Shown here: in pieces, positions 9,552-17,515 of the stretch
Layout of the letters: every line of letters starts with the position of its first letter
Position numbering within the stretch: the stretch's first letter is position 1
Origin: Candidatus Eiseniibacteriota bacterium
GTDB taxonomy: Bacteria; Orphanbacterota; Orphanbacteria; Orphanbacterales; Orphanbacteraceae
Length of the DNA: 64,000 nt
Direction of reading: 5' to 3'
NCBI GenBank assembly: GCA_024276995.1
Contig: JAJRWB010000031.1
Coordinates: forward strand, 27,488 to 91,487
The notes under the pieces: model-generated
Databases searched by the model: none
Seen by the model: only the letters and a program-made list of their open reading frames with translations
What the model was told of the DNA's origin: nothing
Made by a program: the position numbers and the translations under genes

Positions 9552-11102
9552 CTACTTCTCGATCTTGACCACCATTGCATAATCGAGCCCGAATGTTTCC
9601 TTCACCTTCTCGGCGTACGCCTTCGCTTCCGTTCGGCTGGTGAGCCTTCCGAGAATGATCCTGTGCCACGTCCCCTTCCCGGGAAGGTCGACCACCTTGA
9701 TCGTTACGGGGAAGCCGGCGTCGACATACTTCCCCGCCGCCTGGTCCGCCTCCATACCCGTGGGAAACGACTCGACGTGAACACCATAGATTCTCTGCGC
9801 CGCCGAAGAAGCGGGCGCGCCCCGACGAGGAGCGTCCTTCGCGTGCGCCTCCGGCGGGGGCGATTCTTCCGCCGCCACGGGGGAGTCCGCCGTCCGCGCA
9901 CCCCCGCCGGCGCTTTTTCCGCCGTCGACGGCCTGTTCCTCCGGCGGGGCGACGATCGGCGCGGGCGGCGTCTCTTCCGCCCGCCCGTCGGCCGGGGACG
10001 TGCTCTGCCGCGGTTCGTCCGCTGCGGCGTGATTCGTCGCGGGAGGCTCCGCCGGCGTCTCTTCCGCCGTGCCTGCGCCGCTCTCCCGAAGAACGATCTC
10101 CGTCGGCGCGCCGGGCTGTTCGAACCGCCGCTGCACCCAGAGAAAGGAGATCACCAGGCCGAGAACGACGGTCGCCGCGCCGAAAAGGAGGACGAAACGT
10201 CCGACGGGGATCGGTTTCGCGCTCTCCGCGATGGTCCTTTCCGCCGGTCGATCGGCCTCCGCCGCCGGCGCCGTCGATCCGCCGGCGGTGCGATCCGCCG
10301 CTACCGGGCGAACATCCCGCGCCGTGCCGCCGGAGACCGCCTCGTCGGCGGGGGCGACCACCGGATCCTCCACCTCCATCGCTTTCCGCACGATCTCTTC
10401 GGCGGTTTCCTCCACGGGAGGGGAAAGATCGCTCCCCTCTCCTCCCATGGTGATCTCCGCGATCCTCCCGGCGGGAAGATCGACATAGATCGGCACGGAA
10501 GGGTCGCTTCGTCTCCGGATGATCACCGTTCTGTCGGCGCTGCGCATTATCGGCGAAAGCTCGCCGTCGGCGCCGAAGAGGGGGGAGACGACGAGCACCA
10601 CCTCCGCCTGCTCCCGCAGGGTGTTGAGCACCGATTCGAAATCGGCCGCGTGAAGCACCGCCGCCGCATCGGGCGGAGGGGAACCGACACCGATAAAGCG
10701 GATCTGCTCGTCGGCGGACTTGCGGATCGTCGCCTCCACCGATGCCCCCCAGAGCACCATATCGACGAAACCCTCGTCCGGCTGGTAGGAGAACGGTTTG
10801 GCGAGGGCCGCCTCTTCGAGGCACGCGTCGACAAGAAGAGTGCTCACCGCCCGGGAGGCGAGGGCCCGCGCGAGAGCGATCGCCGCGGCGCCCGACTCTC
10901 TCCCGTTCGACGCCGAAGCGATGAAGAGAAGCCTCGGCAGGCCGCCGAGCTTCTTTAGGCGGTCGACGGCCCCCGAAAAGAACCGCTCCTCGTCGTGAGG
11001 AAGAGGGATGTCGAGCCGAACCGGATCTCCTTCCGGGGGAAGGGTAAGGGAAACACCGCCCAGATCGGTCACCGGCGCCCCTCCCGAAGCGGTTTCGCTC
11101 AT
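9552..11102 (-). CDS. Membrane protein with degenerate P-loop ATPase-like domain and C-terminal SPOR domain
   Basis: The 516-residue protein has three parts. Residues 40-200 resemble the MinD/tyrosine-autokinase (CpsD) P-loop fold: hydrophobic strand, then S-A-S-N-G-R-E-S-G where a Walker A is expected, then L-L-V-D-A. The conserved P-loop Lys is missing, so ATP hydrolysis is doubtful. A single membrane helix follows (302-323). Then comes a Pro/Ala/Glu-rich linker and a SPOR domain (437-515), which in known proteins binds denuded septal peptidoglycan. The topology implied is cytoplasmic pseudo-ATPase and periplasmic SPOR. The ATG overlaps the selA stop (ATGA), and smc lies 33 bp downstream. 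A role linking division-site wall to the chromosome is speculation. Confidence 0.75.
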   Translation of the reverse strand: MSETASGGAPVTDLGGVSLTLPPEGDPVRLDIPLPHDEERFFSGAVDRLKKLGGLPRLLFIASASNGRESGAAAIALARALASRAVSTLLVDACLEEAALAKPFSYQPDEGFVDMVLWGASVEATIRKSADEQIRFIGVGSPPPDAAAVLHAADFESVLNTLREQAEVVLVVSPLFGADGELSPIMRSADRTVIIRRRSDPSVPIYVDLPAGRIAEITMGGEGSDLSPPVEETAEEIVRKAMEVEDPVVAPADEAVSGGTARDVRPVAADRTAGGSTAPAAEADRPAERTIAESAKPIPVGRFVLLFGAATVVLGLVISFLWVQRRFEQPGAPTEIVLRESGAGTAEETPAEPPATNHAAADEPRQSTSPADGRAEETPPAPIVAPPEEQAVDGGKSAGGGARTADSPVAAEESPPPEAHAKDAPRRGAPASSAAQRIYGVHVESFPTGMEADQAAGKYVDAGFPVTIKVVDLPGKGTWHRIILGRLTSRTEAKAYAEKVKETFGLDYAMVVKIEK

Positions 11103-11524
11103 CGATCTCCTCCTCGCACCGCCCGCAGAACGGCGCGGGCGACGACGGGAATATCGGCGGGAAAGAGCGTCCTCGGATCGATCAGCACACGGTCGTTCTG
11201 GAGCCGTACTACCACCGGCGGATCGTGCGAGCGCAGGTGGCGCGCGATCTGAGCGGGACGGACCGCGGCGGACGAAAGGGCGAGGAGAACCGTCGCCACG
11301 GCGGGCCGGCCGATCGCGCCGCCGCCCGCCTCGGACTCGCCCGGAGCGAATTCCACCTCCACCGCCCCATCGCCCCCCTCGAGGATTGCTTTCCGCAATG
11401 TCTCAGCATCTTCCTTTATATCGGGCAAGGGCCGGGAAAGCAAACGCAAAACGGGCACCTCCCGCAAGGCACGCGATTCATCGAGATAGGTGAGAAGAGT
11501 CGCCTCGAGGATGGCGAGAGTCAC
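11099..11524 (-). CDS. selA: Selenocysteine synthase SelA, C-terminal fragment after a frameshift
   Basis: The 141 residues match the C-terminal domain of SelA. They begin T-L-A-I-L-E-A-T-L, which in intact SelA follows the substrate-domain segment now in the upstream frame, and end with the conserved R-L-Q-N-D-R-V-L-I-D-P-R-T-L-F-P strand. The GTG at 11524-11522 overlaps the upstream TGA (GTGA), so it can look like an independent gene. Re-reading one base (-1) joins the frames as R-E-R-V-T-L-A-I-L with no missing residue. A one-base deletion, a sequencing error or programmed frameshifting are all possible. The stop overlaps the next gene's ATG. Confidence 0.85.
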   Translation of the reverse strand: MTLAILEATLLTYLDESRALREVPVLRLLSRPLPDIKEDAETLRKAILEGGDGAVEVEFAPGESEAGGGAIGRPAVATVLLALSSAAVRPAQIARHLRSHDPPVVVRLQNDRVLIDPRTLFPADIPVVARAVLRAVRGGDR

Positions 11525-12519
11525 CTTTCCCGGGCGAACGGCGCGCAGAACGGGAGACGAGCGAACCTTTTCACCGCCTCCTTCCGCCCGACCACGATCC
11601 CCGCCTGGACCGACCCGAGGAGCTTATCGCCGCTCATCATCACCAGGTCGGCGCCGGCGGCGACCTCCTGCTGGACCGACCGGTCTCCCCTTCCACCGCC
11701 CTCCAGAAGGGAACCGCTCCCCACGTCGTGGAGAAGGGGGAGATGCGCTTCGGCGGCGATCGCCGCCAGCTCCGGGGCGCTCACCTGCGTGGTGAATCCC
11801 TCCTGGCGGAAATTGGAGAGGTGAACCTTGAGGAGGGCGGCGGTGTCGGACGTGATCGCCCGGCGGTAGTCCTCCGGATGGGTTCGGTTCGTGGTGCCCA
11901 CCTCGACGAGGCGGCTTCCGCTCGCCTCCATGATCTCCGGCAACCGGAAGCTCCCGCCGATCTCGATCAGCTCCCCCCGGGAGACGATCACCTCCCGGCC
12001 GCGGGCGAACGCGTGGAGCGCCGTCATCAGCGCGGCGGCGCAGTTGTTCGTCACCACCGCCGCCTCCGCCCCGGTGAGACGGACGAGAAGCCGCTCCACG
12101 TGATCGTGGCGCGAGCCCCGCTCCCCCTTCTCGAGATCGTACTCCAAGTTGGAATAGGCGGTGGCGATGTCGCGCGCACGGTCGAAAGCCTCCGGGGCGA
12201 TCGGCGACCGGCCGAGGTTCGTGTGAATCACCACGCCGGTGGCGTTGATCACTCTCCTGAGGGAAGGCCGGACGGTCGCCCCGATCCGCGCCTCCACCGC
12301 CGTTTCGTACGATTCGACCCGCCCCGCGTCGCCGCCGGGAACGATCTCCCCTTCCTCACCCGAGAGGATCGCCCGTCGTGCGGCGTCGAGGGCGCCGCGG
12401 ATCGCATCGATCACCACGCCTCTCGGATAGGCGGCGAAGAATCTCTTCATCGACGAATGTTCGAGAAACCGGTCGACCGACGGCAGTTTTTTCAGGAGTG
12501 AAGTTCGATCGTGCCCCAT
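11521..12519 (-). CDS. selA: L-seryl-tRNA(Sec) selenium transferase SelA, N-terminal fragment
   Basis: SelA is a PLP enzyme that converts seryl-tRNA(Sec) to selenocysteyl-tRNA(Sec) using selenophosphate. The fragment has the family start (L-K-K-L-P-S-V-D-R-F-L), the T-G-V-V-I-H-T-N-L-G-R-S segment, N-N-C-A-A-A, R-G-E-L-I-E-I-G-G-S-F-R-L-P and the PLP-lysine motif M-M-S-G-D-K-L-L-G. It stops at a TGA just after F-A-R-E-R, where SelA should continue for another 140 residues; those follow in the -1 frame. The ATG at 12519 with GGAGGAG upstream is preferred over an earlier in-frame Met. No selB or selC is visible here. Confidence 0.88.
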   Translation of the reverse strand: MGHDRTSLLKKLPSVDRFLEHSSMKRFFAAYPRGVVIDAIRGALDAARRAILSGEEGEIVPGGDAGRVESYETAVEARIGATVRPSLRRVINATGVVIHTNLGRSPIAPEAFDRARDIATAYSNLEYDLEKGERGSRHDHVERLLVRLTGAEAAVVTNNCAAALMTALHAFARGREVIVSRGELIEIGGSFRLPEIMEASGSRLVEVGTTNRTHPEDYRRAITSDTAALLKVHLSNFRQEGFTTQVSAPELAAIAAEAHLPLLHDVGSGSLLEGGGRGDRSVQQEVAAGADLVMMSGDKLLGSVQAGIVVGRKEAVKRFARLPFCAPFARER

Positions 12520-12653
12520 GGTCTCCTCCCCGCCGGACGGCGCCGCCGCGCCGGCGGCATCACGCCCGGTCGAACGTAGCAAAGCACCCGGGGAGGGTCA
12601 AGCGAACGGGGGCGCCGGGAAAGGGGGATGCGCCCCGTCCGGTCGGCGCGGGA

Positions 12654-13208
12654 TCACTCCCTGGGAGGGGTGATCTCCTTTTGCGCCTGGTAGCGTCCCT
12701 TCTTATCGCGGTACGAAGTCTCGCACGGTTCGTTCCCTTCGAGGAAGAGGAGCTGCGCGATCCCTTCGCCGGCGTAGATCCGAGCCGGACGGCTCGTCGT
12801 GTTGGCGATCGAAAGAGTGGCGTACCCTTCCCACTCCGGCTCGAAGGGGGTCACATTCACGAGGATTCCGCAGCGGGCATATGTCGACTTGCCGAAACAG
12901 ATGGTGAGAACATTCCGGGGAATGCGAAAATATTCCACCGTCCGCCCGAGCACCATCGATCCGGGCGGAATGACGCAGCTGTCGCCGGTGATCTCTTCGA
13001 ACCACTCTTCCCTGTGGCGCTTCGGATCGATCACCTCGCCCGCCGGAGGGCGCCAGACCCGGAACTCGCGGGCAAGACGAAAATCGTACCCGTACGCGGA
13101 AAGGCCGTACGAGATCACCCCTTTCCCGCGGCTCCCCTCGGAGAACGGTTCGATCATCCCCTTCTCGAGGGCCATCCTGCGGATCCACCTGTCGGAAAGA
13201 ATACTCAA
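12654..13208 (-). CDS. dcd: dCTP deaminase
   Basis: The enzyme deaminates dCTP to dUTP, feeding dUMP and thymidylate synthesis. At 184 residues it has normal length. Visible motifs are S-I-L-S-D near the N terminus, [34 protein letters not shown] and the catalytic segment [12 protein letters not shown]. The start chosen is a TTG (13208-13206) giving M-S-I-L-S-D, with a GGAGAGG Shine-Dalgarno; any longer frame would run back into the upstream gene. Whether it also hydrolyses dUTP cannot be told from sequence. Confidence 0.93.
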   Translation of the reverse strand: MSILSDRWIRRMALEKGMIEPFSEGSRGKGVISYGLSAYGYDFRLAREFRVWRPPAGEVIDPKRHREEWFEEITGDSCVIPPGSMVLGRTVEYFRIPRNVLTICFGKSTYARCGILVNVTPFEPEWEGYATLSIANTTSRPARIYAGEGIAQLLFLEGNEPCETSYRDKKGRYQAQKEITPPRE

Positions 13209-13236
13209 AACACCTCTCCTTCTCCCGGGCGTGGTG

Positions 13237-14280
13237 TCAGGCGGTGATCGCCATGGCGAGCGCACTCTCCCTCGACATGGGAGATACGTCGATGAAACTC
13301 TCCTCCGATCCTTTCCGCACGGCCACGCGGATCGTCTCGAGGCCGCGCCCCTTTCCATAGGACGCGGTGAGCGCGGCGGCGATTTGAACCTCCTCGTCGG
13401 TCACCTTCCCGAGAAGGAGCGCCACGGGGCCGGACACACCCTCCGCCTCGAGGCGGATGCCGAGACGCCGGTGGAAGTGGAGGAATCGGCACTCCCCTTC
13501 GTCCCGCGCCACGATCACCTTCGCCCCGGGAGAGATCCGGAAATGGCGCCCCGTCTTGAGGAGAAAAATCTCCTCCCTTTCGAGCCTCTCGGCGTTCCCC
13601 CCCTCCCTGTGCTCGAACAGGTCGCCCAGGCGGGCGGCGAACACCTTATCCACCAGGGAACAGCATCCTCCCGCAGGGCTCGGGTAATCGGTCACGCCCA
13701 GTTCGCGGGCGATTCGCATCTGAACCTTTCTTCCCCGGCCCGCGATGTCGAGCAGCTTCTCACGGTCGACCCAGCCTTCCCTTTCCGGAAGCGTCGGCTC
13801 GAGCAGTTTTGCCGAGAGGGGCCTTAGAAGAAGACCGTCGAGCGCCGCGTCCTTCTCCACGAGCCTCAGAGCGCTCCTGTGCTGCGACATCGGCCGCTGA
13901 CCGAGCACCTCGCCTGTGAAGACGAACCGCGCGGAGCGCGATTCGAGCATCCCCTTCGCCAGGGAGAGCATCTTCGCCCGGCAATCGAGACAGGGGTTCA
14001 TATTCGCGCCGTAGCCGTGCTTCGGCTTCGTCAGCACATCCCAGTACTGGTCGTAGATATCCACCATCTCCACCGGCACACCGAGCTTCTCGCCCGCCTT
14101 GAGCGCGTCGTGCCGGTAGATCTCGCCGGGAGTTTTTCGGATCTTCTGCGCGTTGTCGGAAAGGCAAAAACCGGTGTTGAAGTTCACCGCGAGCACGTCG
14201 ATGCCCTGGTCCTTCATCAGCTTCACCGCAAGCGTCGAATCGAGTCCGCCCGAAAGAAGCCCGATCGCCTTCACACCCAT
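13237..14280 (-). CDS. PP-loop ATPase of the tRNA thiolation (ThiI/MnmA-like) type
   Basis: The 347-residue protein starts with a PP-loop, S-G-G-L-D-S (residues 9-14), used to adenylate a tRNA base or substrate before sulfur transfer. Cysteine pairs follow: P-C-L-D-C near residue 98 and G-G-C-C-S near 205. The C-terminal 100 residues resemble the NFACT-R/DUF814-type RNA-binding module seen attached to such PP-loop proteins. Homologues are usually annotated as ThiI-like or MnmA-like; the exact modified base is not determined. The ATG lies 16 bp after the dehydrogenase stop, and dcd follows after 28 bp, consistent with one transcript. Confidence 0.75.
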   Translation of the reverse strand: MGVKAIGLLSGGLDSTLAVKLMKDQGIDVLAVNFNTGFCLSDNAQKIRKTPGEIYRHDALKAGEKLGVPVEMVDIYDQYWDVLTKPKHGYGANMNPCLDCRAKMLSLAKGMLESRSARFVFTGEVLGQRPMSQHRSALRLVEKDAALDGLLLRPLSAKLLEPTLPEREGWVDREKLLDIAGRGRKVQMRIARELGVTDYPSPAGGCCSLVDKVFAARLGDLFEHREGGNAERLEREEIFLLKTGRHFRISPGAKVIVARDEGECRFLHFHRRLGIRLEAEGVSGPVALLLGKVTDEEVQIAAALTASYGKGRGLETIRVAVRKGSEESFIDVSPMSRESALAMAITA

Positions 14281-14296
14281 GTGGAAACGAGCCTCC

Positions 14297-15478
14297 TCAA
14301 AGCGCGGCGATCACCGCGTCCGCCATCTGCCGCGTCGTGGCGGCGCCCTCTTCGATCGCCTTCGCCGATCCCTTGAGACGCATCATGTCGTACGCCCTCA
14401 CCTCGCCCGCGGCGACCACCTTCGCCACGGCGTCGCGGATCCGCGACGCCCGCTCTCCGTCACCGATATGGTCGAGCATCATGCAGCAGCTCAGGATCAT
14501 GGCGATCGGGTTGACGATCGACGGATCGAGGTCGGCGTACTTCGGCGCGCTCCCGTGGGTCGGCTCGAAGATGGCGCACTTCTCGCCGAGGTTCGCGCTG
14601 CACGCGAAGCCGAGCCCGCCGACGAGACCGGCGAAACCGTCCGACACGATATCGCCGAACATGTTCCCCGCCACGATGACGCCGTATGATTCCGGGTTCT
14701 TCGTGAGCCACATCATTTGGGCATCGATATTCGTGTCCCAAAGATCGATACCGGGATAGTCGGCGGCGATCTCTTGTCCCGTTTTCAGCATCATGCCGGA
14801 CGTTTCGCGGATGACGTTCGGCTTCTCGCAGATCGTCACACTGCGATAGCCGAACTCTTTCGCGTATTCGAACGCGGCACGGACGATCCGCCGGCACGCT
14901 TCGCGGCTGAAGATCCGCGTCGACACGGCGAGATCCTCCCGCGGCACCGAGGCGAAGCTCTTCATTCTGGGGTGGGTCATGAGCGCGTCGTACACCGTCT
15001 CGTCCGGGCCTGTCCACTCGACGCCGCAGTAGAGGCCCTCGGTGTTCTGGCGGAAAATCACCGTGTCGACCGGCGGCTCCTCCACACCACCGTCCTTCGT
15101 TCTTCTCACGAAATTGAGCGGATTCCCCTTGAACGAACGGCACGGGCGGATACAGATGTCGAGATCGAAATGCTGTCGCAGCCGCACGATCGGGCTGTAA
15201 TAGACATATCCTTTATCTTTCAATGACGGGGAGAGTTCCGCCGCCGCCTTCTCCTTCGGCTTCGATGTGATGGCGCCGAACAGCGCGATCCGATGCTCCT
15301 CGAGAAGATCGATCGTCCTATCGGGAAGAGGGTTCCCCTCGTTGCGCCAGAACTCCCAGCCGATGTCGCCCTCGACGTACTCCGCCTCGAACCGGGCCGC
15401 CTCGAGCACACGAATCGCCTCGGGCAGCACGATCTTCCCGATACCGTCGCCCGGAAGGTTCACGATGGTCCGTTTCAC
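14297..15478 (-). CDS. Isocitrate/isopropylmalate-type NAD(P)-dependent dehydrogenase
   Basis: This member of the beta-decarboxylating dehydrogenase family acts on isocitrate, 3-isopropylmalate or a related 2-hydroxyacid. The GTG start at 15478 has a perfect AGGAGG six bases upstream and gives M-K-R-T-I-V-N-L-P-G-D-G-I-G, the expected N terminus; 393 residues result. Conserved features are F-R-Q-N-T-E-G-L-Y near residue 158, the K-P-N-V segment, the metal-binding N-M-F-G-D-I-V-S-D and the cofactor loop E-P-T-H-G-S-A-P-K-Y. The GSAPKY loop is typical of the family, and substrate choice cannot be made safely. No leu or TCA genes adjoin it. Confidence 0.85.
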   Translation of the reverse strand: MKRTIVNLPGDGIGKIVLPEAIRVLEAARFEAEYVEGDIGWEFWRNEGNPLPDRTIDLLEEHRIALFGAITSKPKEKAAAELSPSLKDKGYVYYSPIVRLRQHFDLDICIRPCRSFKGNPLNFVRRTKDGGVEEPPVDTVIFRQNTEGLYCGVEWTGPDETVYDALMTHPRMKSFASVPREDLAVSTRIFSREACRRIVRAAFEYAKEFGYRSVTICEKPNVIRETSGMMLKTGQEIAADYPGIDLWDTNIDAQMMWLTKNPESYGVIVAGNMFGDIVSDGFAGLVGGLGFACSANLGEKCAIFEPTHGSAPKYADLDPSIVNPIAMILSCCMMLDHIGDGERASRIRDAVAKVVAAGEVRAYDMMRLKGSAKAIEEGAATTRQMADAVIAAL

Positions 15479-15652
15479 CAGAATCCTCCTGTTTCTCCCC
15501 CTGAAGCGCGCCCTGCCGGCCACGCGGGAATACCTAAAGATAGTCGGATGATCGCTCCGCGCCACAGTGTACCCCGCCACCGGCACGGGGGAAAGCGATC
15601 AGTTCGATCGCGGCGGCGGGGAGTGCGCGACCGGGCGAAGGGGCGTAGCTCC

Positions 15653-17425
15653 CTACCGGTCGCCGCCGAAGTCGGGCCGGTAGTCGATATGAAAGTCGAT
15701 TCCCTCGCGCATCGCCTCGCGGGCCGCATCGGCGACCTTTCCGAACCGAGGGTCGTCGGGGGCGAGGCGGGCGCACCGGTCGAAAATCTTCACCGCCTCG
15801 TCGATTTTCCCCTGGTTCGAAAGAGCCACTCCAAGATTCGAGTAGTTCTCCACCCTGTCGGGGAACGCTTCGACCAGATCCCTGAAGATCGCCTCCGCCC
15901 CGGCACAGTCGTCCGCCACGAGGAGCGCCATACCGAGAAGCTCGCGCACCCCCCTTTGTTCCGGGTAGCGGGCGAGCACCTCCTTCAGGATGCCGATCCC
16001 CTCATCGATCCTGCCCGAGTGGAGAAGCGCCCTCGCCTCGACGGCGCGGCGCACCGACACCTGGCGCTCGTCGAATTTCTTCACCTCGTCCTTCGCGTCG
16101 GGCAGATCGGCGAAGGGATCGCCCCGAGCCGGGGTGCTCGATCGATTGATATAACCGAGCGCTTCGAGCCGCTTCCGCTGTTCCTCGCCGATATCGCCGG
16201 TGACGGTCTCCACTGGCGAAATGTTCTTTTCCCGCCTGAGATGCTCTTCCAGGATCGCTTCGAGTTCCCCACCGCGGTCGCGCCGCGTATCGTAGAGATT
16301 CTTCGTCTCCCCGGGGTCGTCGGCGAGATGATACAGCTCCTTTCGCGGCGCCTCGATGAACTTCCACTCCTCGGTGCGGATCGACCGCGTGGGACTCCAG
16401 CCGTAGGCGAAGTAGCCGAGAAACGCCTCGGTGTAAACCGGCGTCGCTTCGACGACGCCTCCCCTGAGAAGGGGCGAAACGTCGGTGCCGTCGATTCCTT
16501 TCGGCGGTTCGAGCCGCACCAGCGATAGGAGCGTCGGGAAGAGATCGATCGACCGGACAAGGGCGTGCTCCACACTTCCCTGGGGAACCAATCCGGGAGC
16601 AGAGAGAATCATCGGAACATGGACCGTCGGTTCATAAACGAAAAAACCGTGCTCCGCCTCTCCATGCTGCCCGAGCGATTCGCCGTGATCGGCCACCAGG
16701 GCGATCAGCGTGTTTTCATCGAGCCCCTTCGAACGGAGCCCGGCGAGAAGCCTGCCGATTTCGTAATCGGTATATGCCACCTCCCCGGCGTAGGCGCGGT
16801 TCGGGTATCTCGTATCGTACGGCGGAGGAGGGTCGTACTTCGAATGGGGATCGAAGTAGTGGACCATCAGGAAGAATGGATCGTCCCCTCCGTCACGGAT
16901 CCATTTCCACGCGGCGCCGGTCACGTCGCTTGCGCGCCGCTGCGCGCGGTCGCCGAGGGAGACCCCCTGGCGGCGGAACTCCTCGTTATAGATTTCCAGG
17001 TGCTCGGGAAAGGCATCGTCGTAAAAGGAGAATCCCTGCGTGAGGTTTCGCTCCTTTTCGAGCACCGCGGAACCGACCACCGCGCCGGTGCGATAACCCG
17101 CCGCGCGGAACACTTCCGCCAGGGTGGTGAAGCCGTCGTCGAGGTTCGTCTGGTTGTTCCTCACCTGGTGGCGATACGGGTAGAGCGACGTGAGAATCGA
17201 GGTGATCGACGGGAGGGTGAAAGGCGCCTGGGTGAAAGCGGCGTCGAACCGGGTTCCGACCGCCGCAAGGGAATCGATGGAGGGGGTCGCGCCGAGAGTC
17301 GAACCGTAGCAACCGAGATAGTCGGCGCGCAGCGTGTCGACCACGATGAGAAGCACGTTGACCTGGCGATGGCCGCCGGTGCACGCGAAAAAAAGGGGCA
17401 ACAGGATGACGGCCGTCCGCTTCAT
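15653..17425 (-). CDS. Sulfatase-fold (alkaline phosphatase superfamily) protein with C-terminal TPRs
   Basis: The 590-residue protein has a hydrophobic N-terminal signal ending F-F-A-C-T-G, possibly a lipoprotein. The catalytic domain (about 21-400) has V-V-D-T-L-R-A-D with metal ligand D30, then F-T-L-P-S-I-T-S-I, and V-A-D-H-G-E-S-L-G-Q-H-G (metal-binding DH). The position that carries Cys/Ser for formylglycine in true sulfatases is Thr70, and the following Arg is Ile, so a formylglycine-independent phosphohydrolase or transferase is more likely. The last 150 residues form TPR-like helices. It is divergent from the amidase gene; the substrate is unknown. Confidence 0.82.
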   Translation of the reverse strand: MKRTAVILLPLFFACTGGHRQVNVLLIVVDTLRADYLGCYGSTLGATPSIDSLAAVGTRFDAAFTQAPFTLPSITSILTSLYPYRHQVRNNQTNLDDGFTTLAEVFRAAGYRTGAVVGSAVLEKERNLTQGFSFYDDAFPEHLEIYNEEFRRQGVSLGDRAQRRASDVTGAAWKWIRDGGDDPFFLMVHYFDPHSKYDPPPPYDTRYPNRAYAGEVAYTDYEIGRLLAGLRSKGLDENTLIALVADHGESLGQHGEAEHGFFVYEPTVHVPMILSAPGLVPQGSVEHALVRSIDLFPTLLSLVRLEPPKGIDGTDVSPLLRGGVVEATPVYTEAFLGYFAYGWSPTRSIRTEEWKFIEAPRKELYHLADDPGETKNLYDTRRDRGGELEAILEEHLRREKNISPVETVTGDIGEEQRKRLEALGYINRSSTPARGDPFADLPDAKDEVKKFDERQVSVRRAVEARALLHSGRIDEGIGILKEVLARYPEQRGVRELLGMALLVADDCAGAEAIFRDLVEAFPDRVENYSNLGVALSNQGKIDEAVKIFDRCARLAPDDPRFGKVADAAREAMREGIDFHIDYRPDFGGDR

Positions 17426-17515
17426 GGGACCATGCTACCGTCGATCGGGCGGAATGGCCCGTAAAAACTCGAAGCGGAGCCGGCGTCCTTTCTCGACCCT
17501 CCCCGGCCCGGGACG

